Assembly: GCF_000020365.1 (NCBI RefSeq)
Contig: NC_012108.1
Location: 4,534,001-4,598,000 of the forward strand
Direction: 5' to 3'
DNA length: 64,000 bases
DNA from: Desulforapulum autotrophicum HRM2
GTDB lineage: Bacteria > Desulfobacterota > Desulfobacteria > Desulfobacterales > Desulfobacteraceae
Shown here: positions 35,940 to 45,025 of the stretch, in pieces
How positions within the stretch are numbered: the stretch's first letter is position 1
Layout: each line of letters starts with the position of its first letter
Notes under the pieces: model-generated
What the model was told of the DNA's origin: nothing
Seen by the model: only the letters and a program-made list of their open reading frames with translations
Databases searched by the model: none
Translations under genes and position numbers: made by a program

Positions 35940-37583
35940 ATGTTCTGTTTTCAATGCCAGGAGACGGCAAAAAACAAGGGATGTACCATCAGCGGGATGT
36001 GCGGCAAGAAAGAAGAGACGGCAAACCTTCAGGATCTTTTGATTTTTAACCTCAAAGGCATCGCCGTTCTTACCCTTAAGGGAAAAGCAGCTGGGGTGGA
36101 CATGACCACAGAGGCCGCAAGGTTTGCTTCAAAGGCGCTGTTTACCACCATCACCAATGCCAACTTTGACGATGCAAGCCTTGTTGACTGGGTAAATCAG
36201 GCCGTTGCCCTTAAAAAAAATATTGCAGACAAAATCAAGGGCAAAATCACCGGAGCGCTCCACGACTCAGCCACCTGGATGTCCACCAATGTGGACGAAT
36301 TCCAGGACAAGGCAAAAACCGTTGGGGTTCTTGCCACAAAAAACGAGGATGTCCGCTCCCTGAGGGAGCTTCTGATCATCGGCCTCAAGGGCATAGCGGC
36401 CTACGCCGAGCATGCAGCGATTCTGGGCAAGGAAAAAGATGAGATCTACACCTTTATCCTTGAAGCCCTTGACTCAACCACCCGGGATCTGAGTGTGGAT
36501 GAGATGGTGGGTCTGGTACTCAAGGCCGGTGAGATCTCAGTGGTCACCATGGCGCTCCTGGACGAGGCCAACACTTCAACCTATGGCAATCCCGAGATCA
36601 GCGAGGTCAACATCGGTGTGGGTGACCGCCCCGGCATCCTGATTTCAGGCCATGACTTGAAGGATATGGACGAACTGTTGAAGCAGACCCAGGGAACAGG
36701 GGTTGATGTTTATACCCACGGAGAGATGCTGCCGGCCAACTACTATCCTGAATTCAAGAAATACGACCACCTCAAGGGCAACTACGGCAGCTCCTGGTGG
36801 AAACAAAATGAGGAATTTGAGTCGTTTAACGGCCCCATTCTCATGACGACCAACTGCATCATTCCCATCAAAAAGAGTAACACCTATGGGGACAGAATAT
36901 TCACTACAGGCGTGGTCGGATATCCCGGTCTTGAAAAAGTTGCCGATCGTAAGCCGGGCGGAGCAAAAGATTTTTCAAAAATTATCGCCCTTGCAAAGAC
37001 CTGCCCTGCCCCCCGGGAGATCGAGACAGGCACCATTGTCGGTGGATTTGCCCACAACCAGGTGCTGGCCCTGGCCGACAAGGTGGTTGCAGCGGTAAAA
37101 TCCGGCGCCATCAAGCGCTTCATTGTCATGGCCGGTTGTGACGGCAGGCAAAAGGACCGGGCCTACTTTACCGAGGTTGCCGAAAAGCTTCCCAAGGATA
37201 CCATTATCCTCACGGCAGGCTGTGCAAAATACCGGTACAACAAACTAAACCTCGGCGATATCGGCGGAATTCCAAGGGTGCTTGATGCGGGACAGTGCAA
37301 CGACTCCTACTCCCTTGCCGTCATTGCCCTGAAACTCAAGGAGGTATTTGGCCTTGATGATATCAACGAGCTTCCCATCAGCTATGACATTGGCTGGTAC
37401 GAGCAAAAGGCGGTTGCGGTTCTTCTGGCCCTTCTTCACCTGAACGTGAAAGGCATACGACTTGGACCAACCCTTCCTGCCTTTATTTCTCCTGCGGTAC
37501 TCAAGGTGCTGGTGGAAAATTTTAACATCAAGCCCATTGGCGATGCCGAGGGTGATATTGCAGCCATGATGCAGGGAAATTAA
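35940..37583 (+). CDS. hcp: Hybrid cluster protein (hydroxylamine/NO reductase)
   Basis: 547 residues. The N-terminal cysteines C3, C6, C15 and C21 have the spacing of the Desulfovibrio-type class that binds a [4Fe-4S] cluster. The C-terminal region carries hybrid-cluster motifs ([25 protein letters not shown], and [15 protein letters not shown]). Hcp reduces NO to N2O, and hydroxylamine in vitro, in anaerobes under nitrosative stress. AGGAGG precedes the ATG. It is followed by an HD phosphohydrolase and a ferredoxin-domain protein, likely its operon and electron donor. Confidence 0.95.
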   Translation: MFCFQCQETAKNKGCTISGMCGKKEETANLQDLLIFNLKGIAVLTLKGKAAGVDMTTEAARFASKALFTTITNANFDDASLVDWVNQAVALKKNIADKIKGKITGALHDSATWMSTNVDEFQDKAKTVGVLATKNEDVRSLRELLIIGLKGIAAYAEHAAILGKEKDEIYTFILEALDSTTRDLSVDEMVGLVLKAGEISVVTMALLDEANTSTYGNPEISEVNIGVGDRPGILISGHDLKDMDELLKQTQGTGVDVYTHGEMLPANYYPEFKKYDHLKGNYGSSWWKQNEEFESFNGPILMTTNCIIPIKKSNTYGDRIFTTGVVGYPGLEKVADRKPGGAKDFSKIIALAKTCPAPREIETGTIVGGFAHNQVLALADKVVAAVKSGAIKRFIVMAGCDGRQKDRAYFTEVAEKLPKDTIILTAGCAKYRYNKLNLGDIGGIPRVLDAGQCNDSYSLAVIALKLKEVFGLDDINELPISYDIGWYEQKAVAVLLALLHLNVKGIRLGPTLPAFISPAVLKVLVENFNIKPIGDAEGDIAAMMQGN

Positions 37584-37599
37584 CGATAGAATGACATTC

Positions 37600-37635
37600 G
37601 GGGTCAGGTCCTTATACTTAAACAGGCCTGACCCC
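37600..37635. repeat. REP-like palindrome after hcp
   Basis: GGGGTCAGGTCCT (37600-37612) pairs with AGGCCTGACCCC (37624-37635) around an 11-base AT-rich loop. The GGGGTCAGG...CCTGACCCC outline is that of REP-type palindromes linked to Y1 (RAYT) transposases in many bacteria. It lies 17 bp after the hcp stop and 24 bp before the next ATG, and could reduce downstream expression. Confidence 0.65.
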
Positions 37636-37659
37636 ATCAACCCACAAAGGAGGCCCTCC

Positions 37660-38397
37660 ATGAAATGCCCGGGTCAAGATACCCAGTACTGGAATAAGGA
37701 AGCCATTTTCGAAACACCTTGCCCTGAATGCGGCACCATTATTGAATTTTTCAAGGATGACACATCCCGGGTATGCAAGGGATGCGGCAAGCGGATGGTA
37801 AACCCGAAACTGGATTTTGGTTGCGCCTCCTATTGCCAATATGCAGAACAATGCCTCGGTACCCTTCCCAAAGAGTTCCTGGCCAACAGGGACGATCTTC
37901 TAAAGGACAGGGTGGCCGTGGAGATGAAGCGTTATTTTCACACGGATTTTAAGCGAATCGGCCACGCCACAAGGGTGGCACGCTATGCCGAAGCCATTGG
38001 TAAGGCCGAGCTTGGAAATCTGGCCATCATCCTGTGTGCCGCCTATCTCCACGACATCGGTATTAAAAAAGCCGAGGAAAAATATAACTCAAACGCACCT
38101 GAATATCAGGAGATTGAAGGCCCGCCCGTTGCACGACAAATCCTTGAACACCTCAAGGCCAAGGCGGATCTCATCGAAGAGGTATGCGACATTGTCGGCC
38201 ACCATCACCACCCGAGGGACGAAGAGACACTCAACTTTAAGGTGCTTTACGATGCCGACCTCATCACAAACCTTGAGGAGGCACAAAAAAAGACCCCCCT
38301 GGAAAGGGCAAGGCTTGAAGCCATCATTAACAAGTCTTTTCTAACCCAGAGCGGCAGGGAACAAGCAGCCAAGGTTCTCCTGACCCCGGAGGTATAA
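37660..38397 (+). CDS. Zinc-ribbon HD-domain phosphohydrolase
   Basis: 245 residues. The N-terminus has two CxxC pairs (CPEC, CKGC) making a zinc ribbon, then a third cysteine group CASYCQYAEQC (~54-64) that could hold another metal centre. The rest is an HD domain: HATRVARYAEAI, AAYLHDIG (HD pair), VGHHHHPRDE, and YDADLI. The HD superfamily hydrolyses nucleotides or phosphodiesters; the substrate is unknown. AAAGGAGG lies 9 bases before the ATG. Its position inside the hcp unit hints at a role in stress signalling. Confidence 0.8.
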   Translation: MKCPGQDTQYWNKEAIFETPCPECGTIIEFFKDDTSRVCKGCGKRMVNPKLDFGCASYCQYAEQCLGTLPKEFLANRDDLLKDRVAVEMKRYFHTDFKRIGHATRVARYAEAIGKAELGNLAIILCAAYLHDIGIKKAEEKYNSNAPEYQEIEGPPVARQILEHLKAKADLIEEVCDIVGHHHHPRDEETLNFKVLYDADLITNLEEAQKKTPLERARLEAIINKSFLTQSGREQAAKVLLTPEV

Positions 38398-38500
38398 GCC
38401 GAAAAACCGCCGACAGAAGAACAGAGCAAAGAACAGCAGCACCAGACATACAACCCGGGATCAAAACCGGTGTGAATACCTGAACCCAGGAGGATATACC

Positions 38501-39268
38501 ATGAAAATCATGCGGAAAATAATAGAGATAGACGAAGAAAAATGTGACGGATGCGGAAACTGCGTTCCCTCCTGTGCCGAAGGTGCCATTGAAATCATTG
38601 ATGGAAAGGCAAAGGTGGTAAAGGATCAGTACTGCGATGGCCTTGGGGCCTGTATGGGCGAATGCCCCCAGGGTGCCTTAACGCTTGTGGAAAGGGAGGC
38701 AGATGCCTTTGATGAAGAGGCTGTGGAGGCCTTTTTAAAATCCAAAGACAAAAACAGCGCACCTGCATCGTCAGGGTGCGGCTGCCCGTCAGAGACCCTG
38801 CACACCTTTTCAACACTGGACGAGAGTGCCTGCCAGACGGCCAATAAACCGGTGATAATGGGTGAGTCCGCCTCTGCCCTGGGACACTGGCCCGTTCAAA
38901 TCCGACTGGTTCCGCCCACGGCACCCTTTCTCAAGGATGCAGACCTGCTCGTCACAGCCGACTGCGTGCCCATTGCCTACGGCTCTTTCCACCAGGATTT
39001 CCTGAAAGACAAAGTCGTGATGATGGGATGCCCCAAGTTTGACGACAAAGACGCCTATGTGGAAAAATTCACCCAGATTTTTGCCGGAAACACCATCAAA
39101 AGCATCACTGTCCTTATCATGGAGGTGCCCTGCTGCTCCGGGCTTCCGGGCATATTGGAACGGGCCATGGCCCTTGCAGACAAAAAAATTCCAATGACAA
39201 AAACGGTAATCAGCGCCAGGGGCGAAATAGTTAAGCCCAACAAGATCAACGCCGGAACCATCGTTTGA
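38501..39268 (+). CDS. Two-cluster ferredoxin-domain protein
   Basis: 255 residues. The N-terminal ~65 residues are a 2x[4Fe-4S] ferredoxin-like domain: CDGCGNCVPSC, then CDGLGACMGECPQGA. A linker with CGC follows, and a ~150-residue C-terminal domain with further cysteines (ADC, GCP, CC) that is conserved with such proteins but has no assigned activity. AGGAGG precedes the ATG. The likely role is electron transfer to Hcp or a related reductase, by operon position. It ends before the convergent regulator gene. Confidence 0.83.
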   Translation: MKIMRKIIEIDEEKCDGCGNCVPSCAEGAIEIIDGKAKVVKDQYCDGLGACMGECPQGALTLVEREADAFDEEAVEAFLKSKDKNSAPASSGCGCPSETLHTFSTLDESACQTANKPVIMGESASALGHWPVQIRLVPPTAPFLKDADLLVTADCVPIAYGSFHQDFLKDKVVMMGCPKFDDKDAYVEKFTQIFAGNTIKSITVLIMEVPCCSGLPGILERAMALADKKIPMTKTVISARGEIVKPNKINAGTIV

Positions 39269-39283
39269 TCCCGGGAGCTTTAA

Positions 39284-39311
39284 GGGGGGATGGATTTCAG
39301 ATCTGCCCCCC
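39284..39311. terminator. Convergent terminator hairpin
   Basis: GGGGGG (39284-39289) pairs with CCCCCC (39306-39311), with a partly paired GGAT/AGAT inner stem. It lies between the ferredoxin-domain gene and the oppositely oriented regulator gene. Confidence 0.6.
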
Positions 39312-39322
39312 AGCAGGCTTGT

Positions 39323-40000
39323 TTACTCCCCCTCGGAAATCTCTGCCAGACCATCCGGGTCAACAATGTTTATTAACCGGTTGTCCACAGTTATGAATCC
39401 CTCGTTTGTCAAACGGGCCAGTATTCTTGAAATGGTCTCAGGAGTGGTCCCAAGAATGCCTGCAAGCTGGGTTTTAGACACAGGAAGGTTCACCAAACCG
39501 GGTTTATCTCTATCCTTGATCGAGGCCATGAGGTAGGAGGCAAGCCGGGCCGGAACTTCTTTTAATGCAAGGTTCTCCACCATGATGGTGAATTCTTTGA
39601 GCCGCATGGAAAGAACAGCCAGCATGTTCAGGGCAAGATTGGGGTGGGTTAAGATAAGTTCAACAAACCTTTTTCTTGGAAAAAAAATCAACGAGGCATT
39701 GGTAATGGCAACCGAAGATGCCGGGAAACTTTTCCCCGTAAAGACCGGCACCTCGCCAAAGGGTTTTCCAGGCCCATAAATATGGAGGATCTGTTCCTTG
39801 CCGCCAAACGAAAGCTTGAAAACCTTGACTTTACCGGTCTCCACCACATAGAACCCGTTACAGGCATCCCCGTCCGTAAAAATAATCTCGCCCTTCTGCA
39901 CGGATCTTCTTTCGCATATGGCAATGATTTCCTTGAGGTTTTCCGGGTCAAGTCCCTGGAACAGGGGTACTTTTCCGATCGTTTCTGCTGTTGATTTCAT
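39323..40000 (-). CDS. Crp/FNR family regulator, probable regulator of hcp
   Basis: 225 residues. An N-terminal cyclic-nucleotide-binding-like beta-roll (~10-125) is followed by a dimerisation helix and a winged helix. The recognition helix TPETISRILARL has the glutamate, serine and arginine spacing that FNR uses to read TTGAT. Only two cysteines occur in the sensor region, so no FNR-type [4Fe-4S] ligand set exists; a haem-type NO sensor of the HcpR kind is more likely. It converges on the hcp unit, whose promoter has a perfect TTGAT-N4-ATCAA. Confidence 0.85.
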   Translation of the reverse strand: MKSTAETIGKVPLFQGLDPENLKEIIAICERRSVQKGEIIFTDGDACNGFYVVETGKVKVFKLSFGGKEQILHIYGPGKPFGEVPVFTGKSFPASSVAITNASLIFFPRKRFVELILTHPNLALNMLAVLSMRLKEFTIMVENLALKEVPARLASYLMASIKDRDKPGLVNLPVSKTQLAGILGTTPETISRILARLTNEGFITVDNRLINIVDPDGLAEISEGE

Positions 40001-40103
40001 CGTATCCCTTTATAACATGACAGACACGAGCACAACCCTTTTTCAAACGGCTCACCCGCAAAAGTGACTATCTCCTGCTTGAACGGAAGACACCACCTTT
40101 TTT

Positions 40104-41426
40104 TCAGGGTATAATCATAATATTGATATCCATAACATTGGTTAACGTCGGGCCGGTGATCACGAGGTTGCCCATGGGTTTAAAAAAATTATAGGAATCA
40201 TTGTTGTTTAGATACATCCAAGGATCACGTTTCTCAGATCTTGCCTGCCCAACCGTTGTGTTGTCAATAATGGCACCGGCGGCATCTGTCATTCCGTCCG
40301 AACCATCGCTTCCGGCACACAGGGCATAAATGTTATCGGCAGCTTTCAGGCTGAGGGCCATGGCCAGGGCCAGTTCCTGATTACGACCACCCTTGCCGCT
40401 ACCCTTGACCTGCACTGTGGTTTCACCGCCGATTATCAGGCAGGCCGGAGGGGCGATGGGATGATGGGTCTGCCTGACTTCCATGGCAATGGCAGCCAGA
40501 AACCTGGCAACTTGCCTGGATTCTCCCTCCAGTGCGGAAGAAAGGATAAGGGTGTTGTATCCCAGTCGTTCTGCTTTGGTTTGTGCCGCCTGCAGAGCCA
40601 GAAGGTTATCGGCAACGATCATATTGTTGACACGTTCAAAAACCGGATCATTTTCTTTCGGGGTTTCAGGAATTCGCCCATGAACACCGGCTTCAATCCG
40701 CCGGATGACGTTGGCCGGCAATCTGTCTTCGAGCCCGTAGCTGGTAATAATGTTCCAACAGGATTGAAAGGTTGTATGATCCGGCGCTGTCGGTCCAGAA
40801 CCAATATCGGTATACTGATTGCCGATGACATCTGAAACAATAAGGGTGATCACCTGGGCGGGATAGGCTTTTTTTGCCAACTGCCCTGCCTTTATCCCAG
40901 AAAGATGCTTGCGTATGGTATTTATTTCCTGGATGTCAGCACCGCACTCAAGCAGCACATGGGTCACGGTTTGTTTGTCTTCAAGGGTGATACCGTCAAT
41001 GGGCAGTGTTAAAAGCGAGCTTGCCCCACCGGTTATAAGACAGAACACAAGGTCGTCCGCTGTCGCCTCTTCCACCATCCCGGCCAATCGACGGGAGGCC
41101 TCAAATCCGGCCTGGTCCGGGTGCGGATGCCCGGCTTCAACCACTTCAACAGCGTCAAGGTCACCGGCATGACCGTTTTTGACGATCACCATTCCCCGGT
41201 ATAAGTAATCACCCAGTATTTGTTTCAATACCCCTGCCATGGGAGCCACGCCTTTCCCTGCTCCAACGATGAAAATTCTTTTAAAGGAATCCAGCTTGTA
41301 GGTCTGGTGGTTGATGACAAGGGTGTTTCCCCGTCGTTTAACCCATCTTTTTACAGCACTATCGGTCTTGACTGCATCCAGCCCGGCATTAAAAATGGCT
41401 TTTAACTGTTCGTTTATTGGGTCCAT
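40104..41426 (-). CDS. Glycerate 2-kinase, MOFRL/DUF4147 type
   Basis: 440 residues. VGAGKGVAPMA (~50), the GGASSLL loop (~133), VSDVIG.....IGSGPT, and the C-terminal MOFRL region with GGETTVQVKGSGKGGRNQELAL and SDGSDGMTDAAGA define the family. It phosphorylates D-glycerate at the 2-position, feeding glycolysis or the serine/glyoxylate route. AGGAGG sits 5 bases before ATG 41426. Monocistronic on the minus strand. Confidence 0.9.
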   Translation of the reverse strand: MDPINEQLKAIFNAGLDAVKTDSAVKRWVKRRGNTLVINHQTYKLDSFKRIFIVGAGKGVAPMAGVLKQILGDYLYRGMVIVKNGHAGDLDAVEVVEAGHPHPDQAGFEASRRLAGMVEEATADDLVFCLITGGASSLLTLPIDGITLEDKQTVTHVLLECGADIQEINTIRKHLSGIKAGQLAKKAYPAQVITLIVSDVIGNQYTDIGSGPTAPDHTTFQSCWNIITSYGLEDRLPANVIRRIEAGVHGRIPETPKENDPVFERVNNMIVADNLLALQAAQTKAERLGYNTLILSSALEGESRQVARFLAAIAMEVRQTHHPIAPPACLIIGGETTVQVKGSGKGGRNQELALAMALSLKAADNIYALCAGSDGSDGMTDAAGAIIDNTTVGQARSEKRDPWMYLNNNDSYNFFKPMGNLVITGPTLTNVMDINIMIIP

Positions 41427-41507
41427 CAATCCTCCTTTGGTCTAGGGGAGAACAACCGACATCAGAGCTCCAGGCGGTGTGATACCGTTTTTATTGTTTG
41501 TTGGCCG

Positions 41508-42242
41508 TTATCCCACAAGGCCTGAAACCGGTTCAAGGACCACGGGAATTGATCGGCCCATGGAGATTCTTGTGGTATCAAGGACCGTATCCCTTGCAAT
41601 GACCTCCACCCCTGCATCCACTGCCTGTTTCAACGCACATGCATACATGGGATCTATGTCTGCCGCAGGAGAGAAAGAAACAGCATCCATGCGCTGGATC
41701 AGATAGAAGATCACGGCCCGTTTGCCCTCCTGGGCAAGCCGCTGGAGTTCGGCCAAATGCTTTTGCCCCCTCAGGGTCACGGCATCTGGAAATCTTGCAA
41801 GCCCGTTTTCCACAAGGGTACAGTTTTTAACCTCAACAAAGCATTCGTCCCCATTGTCCCGGGTGAGCAGCAGGTCAAGCCTTGTATGGTCCCCGGTTTT
41901 CACCTCCGGCCGGATGGTGGTATAGCCGGTAAGCTCGTCCACAAGACCTGCCCCAATGGAGTGGTGCACCAGTTTATTGGGAATCTGGGTGTTGATGCCG
42001 ATCAGAGTTTCGGGCAGTTCCATGAGTTCCCAGGTGTAGCCAAGTTTTCTTTTGGGGTTGTTACTTTCAGACAGATAGACCTTTTTTCCCGGCTCACAGC
42101 ACCCCCGCATGGACCCGGTATTGGGGCAATGTGCCGTTACAAGCTCACCCGTCTCCAGGGTGACATCGGCCAGAAACCGTTTATAACGGCGTACAAGGGT
42201 ACCGGCAATCAACTGGGGTAACTCATAACCATGGTAAGTCAT
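41508..42242 (-). CDS. sfsA: SfsA family protein
   Basis: 244 residues. CPNTGSMRGCCEPG (~39-52) and FVEVKNCTL (~134-142) are the family hallmarks; the latter resembles an endonuclease-like E.K site. E. coli SfsA was found as a sugar-fermentation stimulation factor that binds DNA, but the molecular role is not settled. Its start overlaps the stop of the TIGR02757 gene by four bases (ATGA), so the two are co-translated. Confidence 0.9.
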   Translation of the reverse strand: MTYHGYELPQLIAGTLVRRYKRFLADVTLETGELVTAHCPNTGSMRGCCEPGKKVYLSESNNPKRKLGYTWELMELPETLIGINTQIPNKLVHHSIGAGLVDELTGYTTIRPEVKTGDHTRLDLLLTRDNGDECFVEVKNCTLVENGLARFPDAVTLRGQKHLAELQRLAQEGKRAVIFYLIQRMDAVSFSPAADIDPMYACALKQAVDAGVEVIARDTVLDTTRISMGRSIPVVLEPVSGLVG

Positions 42243-43108
42243 TTTTTTCCTTTATTTCCGGACACCTTGCCGGTGCCTCCTGATAGAATCATCTTTAACT
42301 CAGCGGGGTTCATCTCCTTGCGGATGCCGAACCGTGTCAGACAGAAATCATACCGGACAGGATCATGGGGAACCAGGGTTCTGAAACCCTGGGTGATCTC
42401 AAGGGCTGTTTTCAAATTGGCCTGTTTTTTCCGGGTAAAGCCAAGCTGGGTGCCCACACGGAACATGTGGGTATCCAGGGGGACAACAAGGGCTGAACAC
42501 GGAATCCTGTCCCATCCCCCTGGATCGACCCGGTCCTTTCTGACCATCCAGCGCAGAAACAGGTTATTGCGTTTGCAGGCGCTTCGCTTGTCCGGGTCGG
42601 CCGCAAGAATCCCCATGCTTCCCCGGCAGGACAGCTGTTTTACAAACAGGGAAAGGGCCGGGATCACGGTTTCATCATCTGGCGAAAAGCCTTCAGCAAA
42701 ACAGGTTTCAAGGGACCCAAACCGCTGGAGCACCGTTTTTACTCCCATCAGAAGGCAGGCCATCTGCTTTCCGGTTGTAAACCGATACTTGAAGCCCTCA
42801 AGATCGTGAACAATGTCCGCCTGATTCCGGGTCAAAAGATACCCATGGGGCGAAGTGCCAAACAGGTCAAGCACCTGGGTTACGGCCTTTAAAATCTGGG
42901 CTACCCGACCATAGGCAAGGAGGGCTGCAACCAGGGCCACAATTTCCCTGTCCCTGACCTGGGGGTAGTTGTAGAGAAACTCCAGGGGATCGGGAGCCAC
43001 ATACTCCCGCCGGTTGTATTGACCATGGATACGGTCAAGTCTCTGTTTGAGCATCAAATAAATCTCCTGGCAATCTGGTTGTTCGCTTGTGCCTGGTGTT
43101 AATAACAT
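42239..43108 (-). CDS. TIGR02757/DUF2400 family protein
   Basis: 289 residues. The order YGR...ILKAV...LDLFG.SPHGYLL, YRFTTGKQMACLLMG, NLFLRWMVRKD..D.G.W, PLDTHM.RVG..LG and DPVRYDFCLTRFGI matches the TIGR02757 family, which has no known function. The PLDTHMFRVG segment resembles the helix-hairpin-helix region of DNA glycosylases such as OGG1/AGOG, so a DNA repair role is possible. It overlaps sfsA by four bases. Confidence 0.82.
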   Translation of the reverse strand: MLLTPGTSEQPDCQEIYLMLKQRLDRIHGQYNRREYVAPDPLEFLYNYPQVRDREIVALVAALLAYGRVAQILKAVTQVLDLFGTSPHGYLLTRNQADIVHDLEGFKYRFTTGKQMACLLMGVKTVLQRFGSLETCFAEGFSPDDETVIPALSLFVKQLSCRGSMGILAADPDKRSACKRNNLFLRWMVRKDRVDPGGWDRIPCSALVVPLDTHMFRVGTQLGFTRKKQANLKTALEITQGFRTLVPHDPVRYDFCLTRFGIRKEMNPAELKMILSGGTGKVSGNKGKK

Positions 43109-43207
43109 ATTTTACCTTGACTAAAAAGCAGACCTACCTTTTAATGTCAAAGCTGAACAATTAATGCGTATAAATTCATCAACATCTTCTTTTCAGGAGC
43201 AATCAAT

Positions 43208-44062
43208 ATGCTGAGTGACCAGAAAATTGGCTTTATTGGATCCGGCAACATGGGGGAGGCCCTTATCAGCGGCCTTGTTCTTTCAAAGGTATCTTTACCT
43301 GAAAATATCATCTGCTCGGATGTAAGGCAGGATCAGCTCGATGCGATCCAGGCCAAATACGGCATTGCCACCACCACAGAGAATCTTGAGGTAATTGAAA
43401 GATCCGACATTGTTGTCTACGCAACAAAACCCCAGATTCTCCATACGGTTTTCAAGGAAACGGCAAAGGCCCTTGACATGTCCAAGCTCATCATCTCCAT
43501 TGCCGCAGGGGTCCCCCTTGCCGCCATTGAATCCTGCCTTCAAAAGAAATTACGGCTGATCCGGGTGATGCCCAACATCTGCGCCTTTGTAAGGGAGAGT
43601 GCCACTGCAATTGCGGCTGGAAAGAACGTTCTCAAGGGGGATGTGGAGCTTGCAAAGGCAGTGTTTGACTCTGTGGGAAAAAGCGTTTTTATCCAGGAAA
43701 ACGTTTTAATGGACGCCTTTACCGGATTGAGCGGAAGTGGGCCTGCCTATATCTTCATGATCATAGATGCCATGGCCGATGCAGGGGTAAAAATGGGGCT
43801 GTCCAGAAAAGACTCCCTGTTTTTGTCTACCCAGACCGTTCTGGGTGCGGCAAAGCTCCTTCTGGAATCCAAAGAACATCCGGGCCAGCTCAAGGACAGG
43901 GTCACCTCTCCGGGTGGAACGGCCATTGCCGGAATTCACACCCTGGAACAGGGAGGGCTCAGGACCACAATGATCAATGCAGTGGAGGCCGCATCCAAAC
44001 GATCCACCGAGCTTGGCGAGCTAATGATCAAAAACTTTGCAAAAAACAACGAAGAGGAATAA
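43208..44062 (+). CDS. proC: Pyrroline-5-carboxylate reductase
   Basis: 284 residues. The N-terminal Rossmann motif is GFIGSGNMGEALISG and the C-terminal family signature is LSGSGPAYIF followed by VTSPGGTA. It reduces pyrroline-5-carboxylate to proline with NAD(P)H in the cytoplasm. AGGAG precedes the ATG. It stands alone on the plus strand, followed by a short R1 repeat copy. Confidence 0.94.
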   Translation: MLSDQKIGFIGSGNMGEALISGLVLSKVSLPENIICSDVRQDQLDAIQAKYGIATTTENLEVIERSDIVVYATKPQILHTVFKETAKALDMSKLIISIAAGVPLAAIESCLQKKLRLIRVMPNICAFVRESATAIAAGKNVLKGDVELAKAVFDSVGKSVFIQENVLMDAFTGLSGSGPAYIFMIIDAMADAGVKMGLSRKDSLFLSTQTVLGAAKLLLESKEHPGQLKDRVTSPGGTAIAGIHTLEQGGLRTTMINAVEAASKRSTELGELMIKNFAKNNEEE

Positions 44063-44066
44063 CGAA

Positions 44067-44111
44067 CATGGCCGGGACAAGGGTGCTTGCAACTTTTAGG
44101 TGTAATCTTTT
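44067..44111 (-). repeat. Interspersed repeat R1, short copy
   Basis: It shares CTTGCAACTTTTAGGTGTAA with 247-290 and the CATG.CCGG..CAAGGG flank. It lies in the 82 bp between the convergent proC and HEAT-protein genes. Confidence 0.6.
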
Positions 44112-44144
44112 GGTGGGTATTTCAGACAAAACCACAGGGGTTCT

Positions 44145-44624
44145 TCAAAAGGTGCCAAGCAGGTGGGTGTAAGGTGCCATGATCAGGGGCTGTGCAGCGA
44201 ACAAACGCTTAAGCCCCTTGACCGCCCCCTGACGCAGGGGCTCGTATTCCAGATAATTACCCTCGGAATCCACATAGGAAATAAGAATCCTGTGGAACTC
44301 CCGGGCAAGCCCGCCATGGACGGCCATGATCTCCCCCATGGATTCAGGGGCGCCCCAACCAATGCCACCGGACTCATCATTTAGACTCCACATGAGTCGT
44401 CTCATTACAACCCTTGCAGACTCCATGTCCCGATCGGCAAGGGTTGCCACCACCTGTCCCAGGGAGACAACGGCCCTTGCACGGATATGCTCATCACAGC
44501 TCTGGATATAGGAGATCAACGGATTTACAACCCTTTTGAGGTTATACCCGAGAATCTCATCAGGAAATGATTTGCCATCATCCCTGGCAAGCAGTGTGTA
44601 TACCTCATTTTTAAGTTTCCTCAA
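44145..44624 (-). CDS. HEAT-like repeat protein (possible DVU0298 family)
   Basis: About 159 residues, all helical, with HEAT-type repeats (PLISYIQSCDEHIRARAVVSLGQVV; GAVKGLKRLFAA). It resembles a conserved protein of sulfate reducers, possibly the one named after DVU0298; function unknown. A TTG at 44624 overlaps the ferredoxin stop by 14 bases and is preferred. ATG 44693 would overlap the ferredoxin gene by 83 bases. It is the third gene of a short operon with a ferredoxin and a small protein. Confidence 0.65.
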   Translation of the reverse strand: MRKLKNEVYTLLARDDGKSFPDEILGYNLKRVVNPLISYIQSCDEHIRARAVVSLGQVVATLADRDMESARVVMRRLMWSLNDESGGIGWGAPESMGEIMAVHGGLAREFHRILISYVDSEGNYLEYEPLRQGAVKGLKRLFAAQPLIMAPYTHLLGTF

Positions 44625-44808
44625 TCCACTCAATACAATGCCCCCTGCAGCTTCTGATAATATCGTTGATATCCTCTTCAGGATATGAGTCACTTTCTAC
44701 AAGCTCAATATAGTTCGCATCGTTTTTCCTGAACACATGGGGACAAAGCTCAACGCAGATGTCACAAAGCACGCATTCACTCAAATCAATTTCAAGTTTT
44801 TTCTGCAT
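44611..44808 (-). CDS. Small [4Fe-4S] ferredoxin
   Basis: 65 residues. CVLCDICVELCP (~12-23) and a distal cysteine in CRGHC (~54-58) give the ligands for a single [4Fe-4S] cluster, with a possible disulfide from the extra cysteine. The layout matches small single-cluster ferredoxins of sulfate reducers. ATG 44808 overlaps the end of the upstream small gene by 17 bases. The partner enzyme is not shown by context. Confidence 0.85.
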   Translation of the reverse strand: MQKKLEIDLSECVLCDICVELCPHVFRKNDANYIELVESDSYPEEDINDIIRSCRGHCIEWIEET

Positions 44809-45025
44809 CGTGTTCACACTCCTTCCACCACCCCTTACGCCTGTGGGCAGCTTCCTCCTTTCTTGCAAGATCCCTTAGTTTAAACCCTGAATCCAGGAGA
44901 ATACCGTACAAGATGCCGCACCCTGAATCCTCCCGTTCTTCGTCGCCCTTGTGGGCCAGAAGAATCATCTGCTCGGCAAGTTCAAGGGCCTTGACAATAT
45001 TGTTGTCGCATGGTTTCTGCAGCAT
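44792..45025 (-). CDS. Small conserved-looking protein upstream of ferredoxin
   Basis: 77 residues, charged and mostly helical, with one GCGILYG segment and a basic, tryptophan-containing C-terminus. No family recognised. AGGAGAGG is spaced 9 bases before the ATG and its end overlaps the ferredoxin start, which supports it as the first gene of the three-gene set. It could be a partner or chaperone of the ferredoxin. Confidence 0.65.
   Translation of the reverse strand: MLQKPCDNNIVKALELAEQMILLAHKGDEEREDSGCGILYGILLDSGFKLRDLARKEEAAHRRKGWWKECEHDAEKT

Noticed and set aside
39323-40000. True oxygen-sensing FNR
   Set aside because: Only two cysteines occur in the sensor region, not enough for an FNR [4Fe-4S] cluster.
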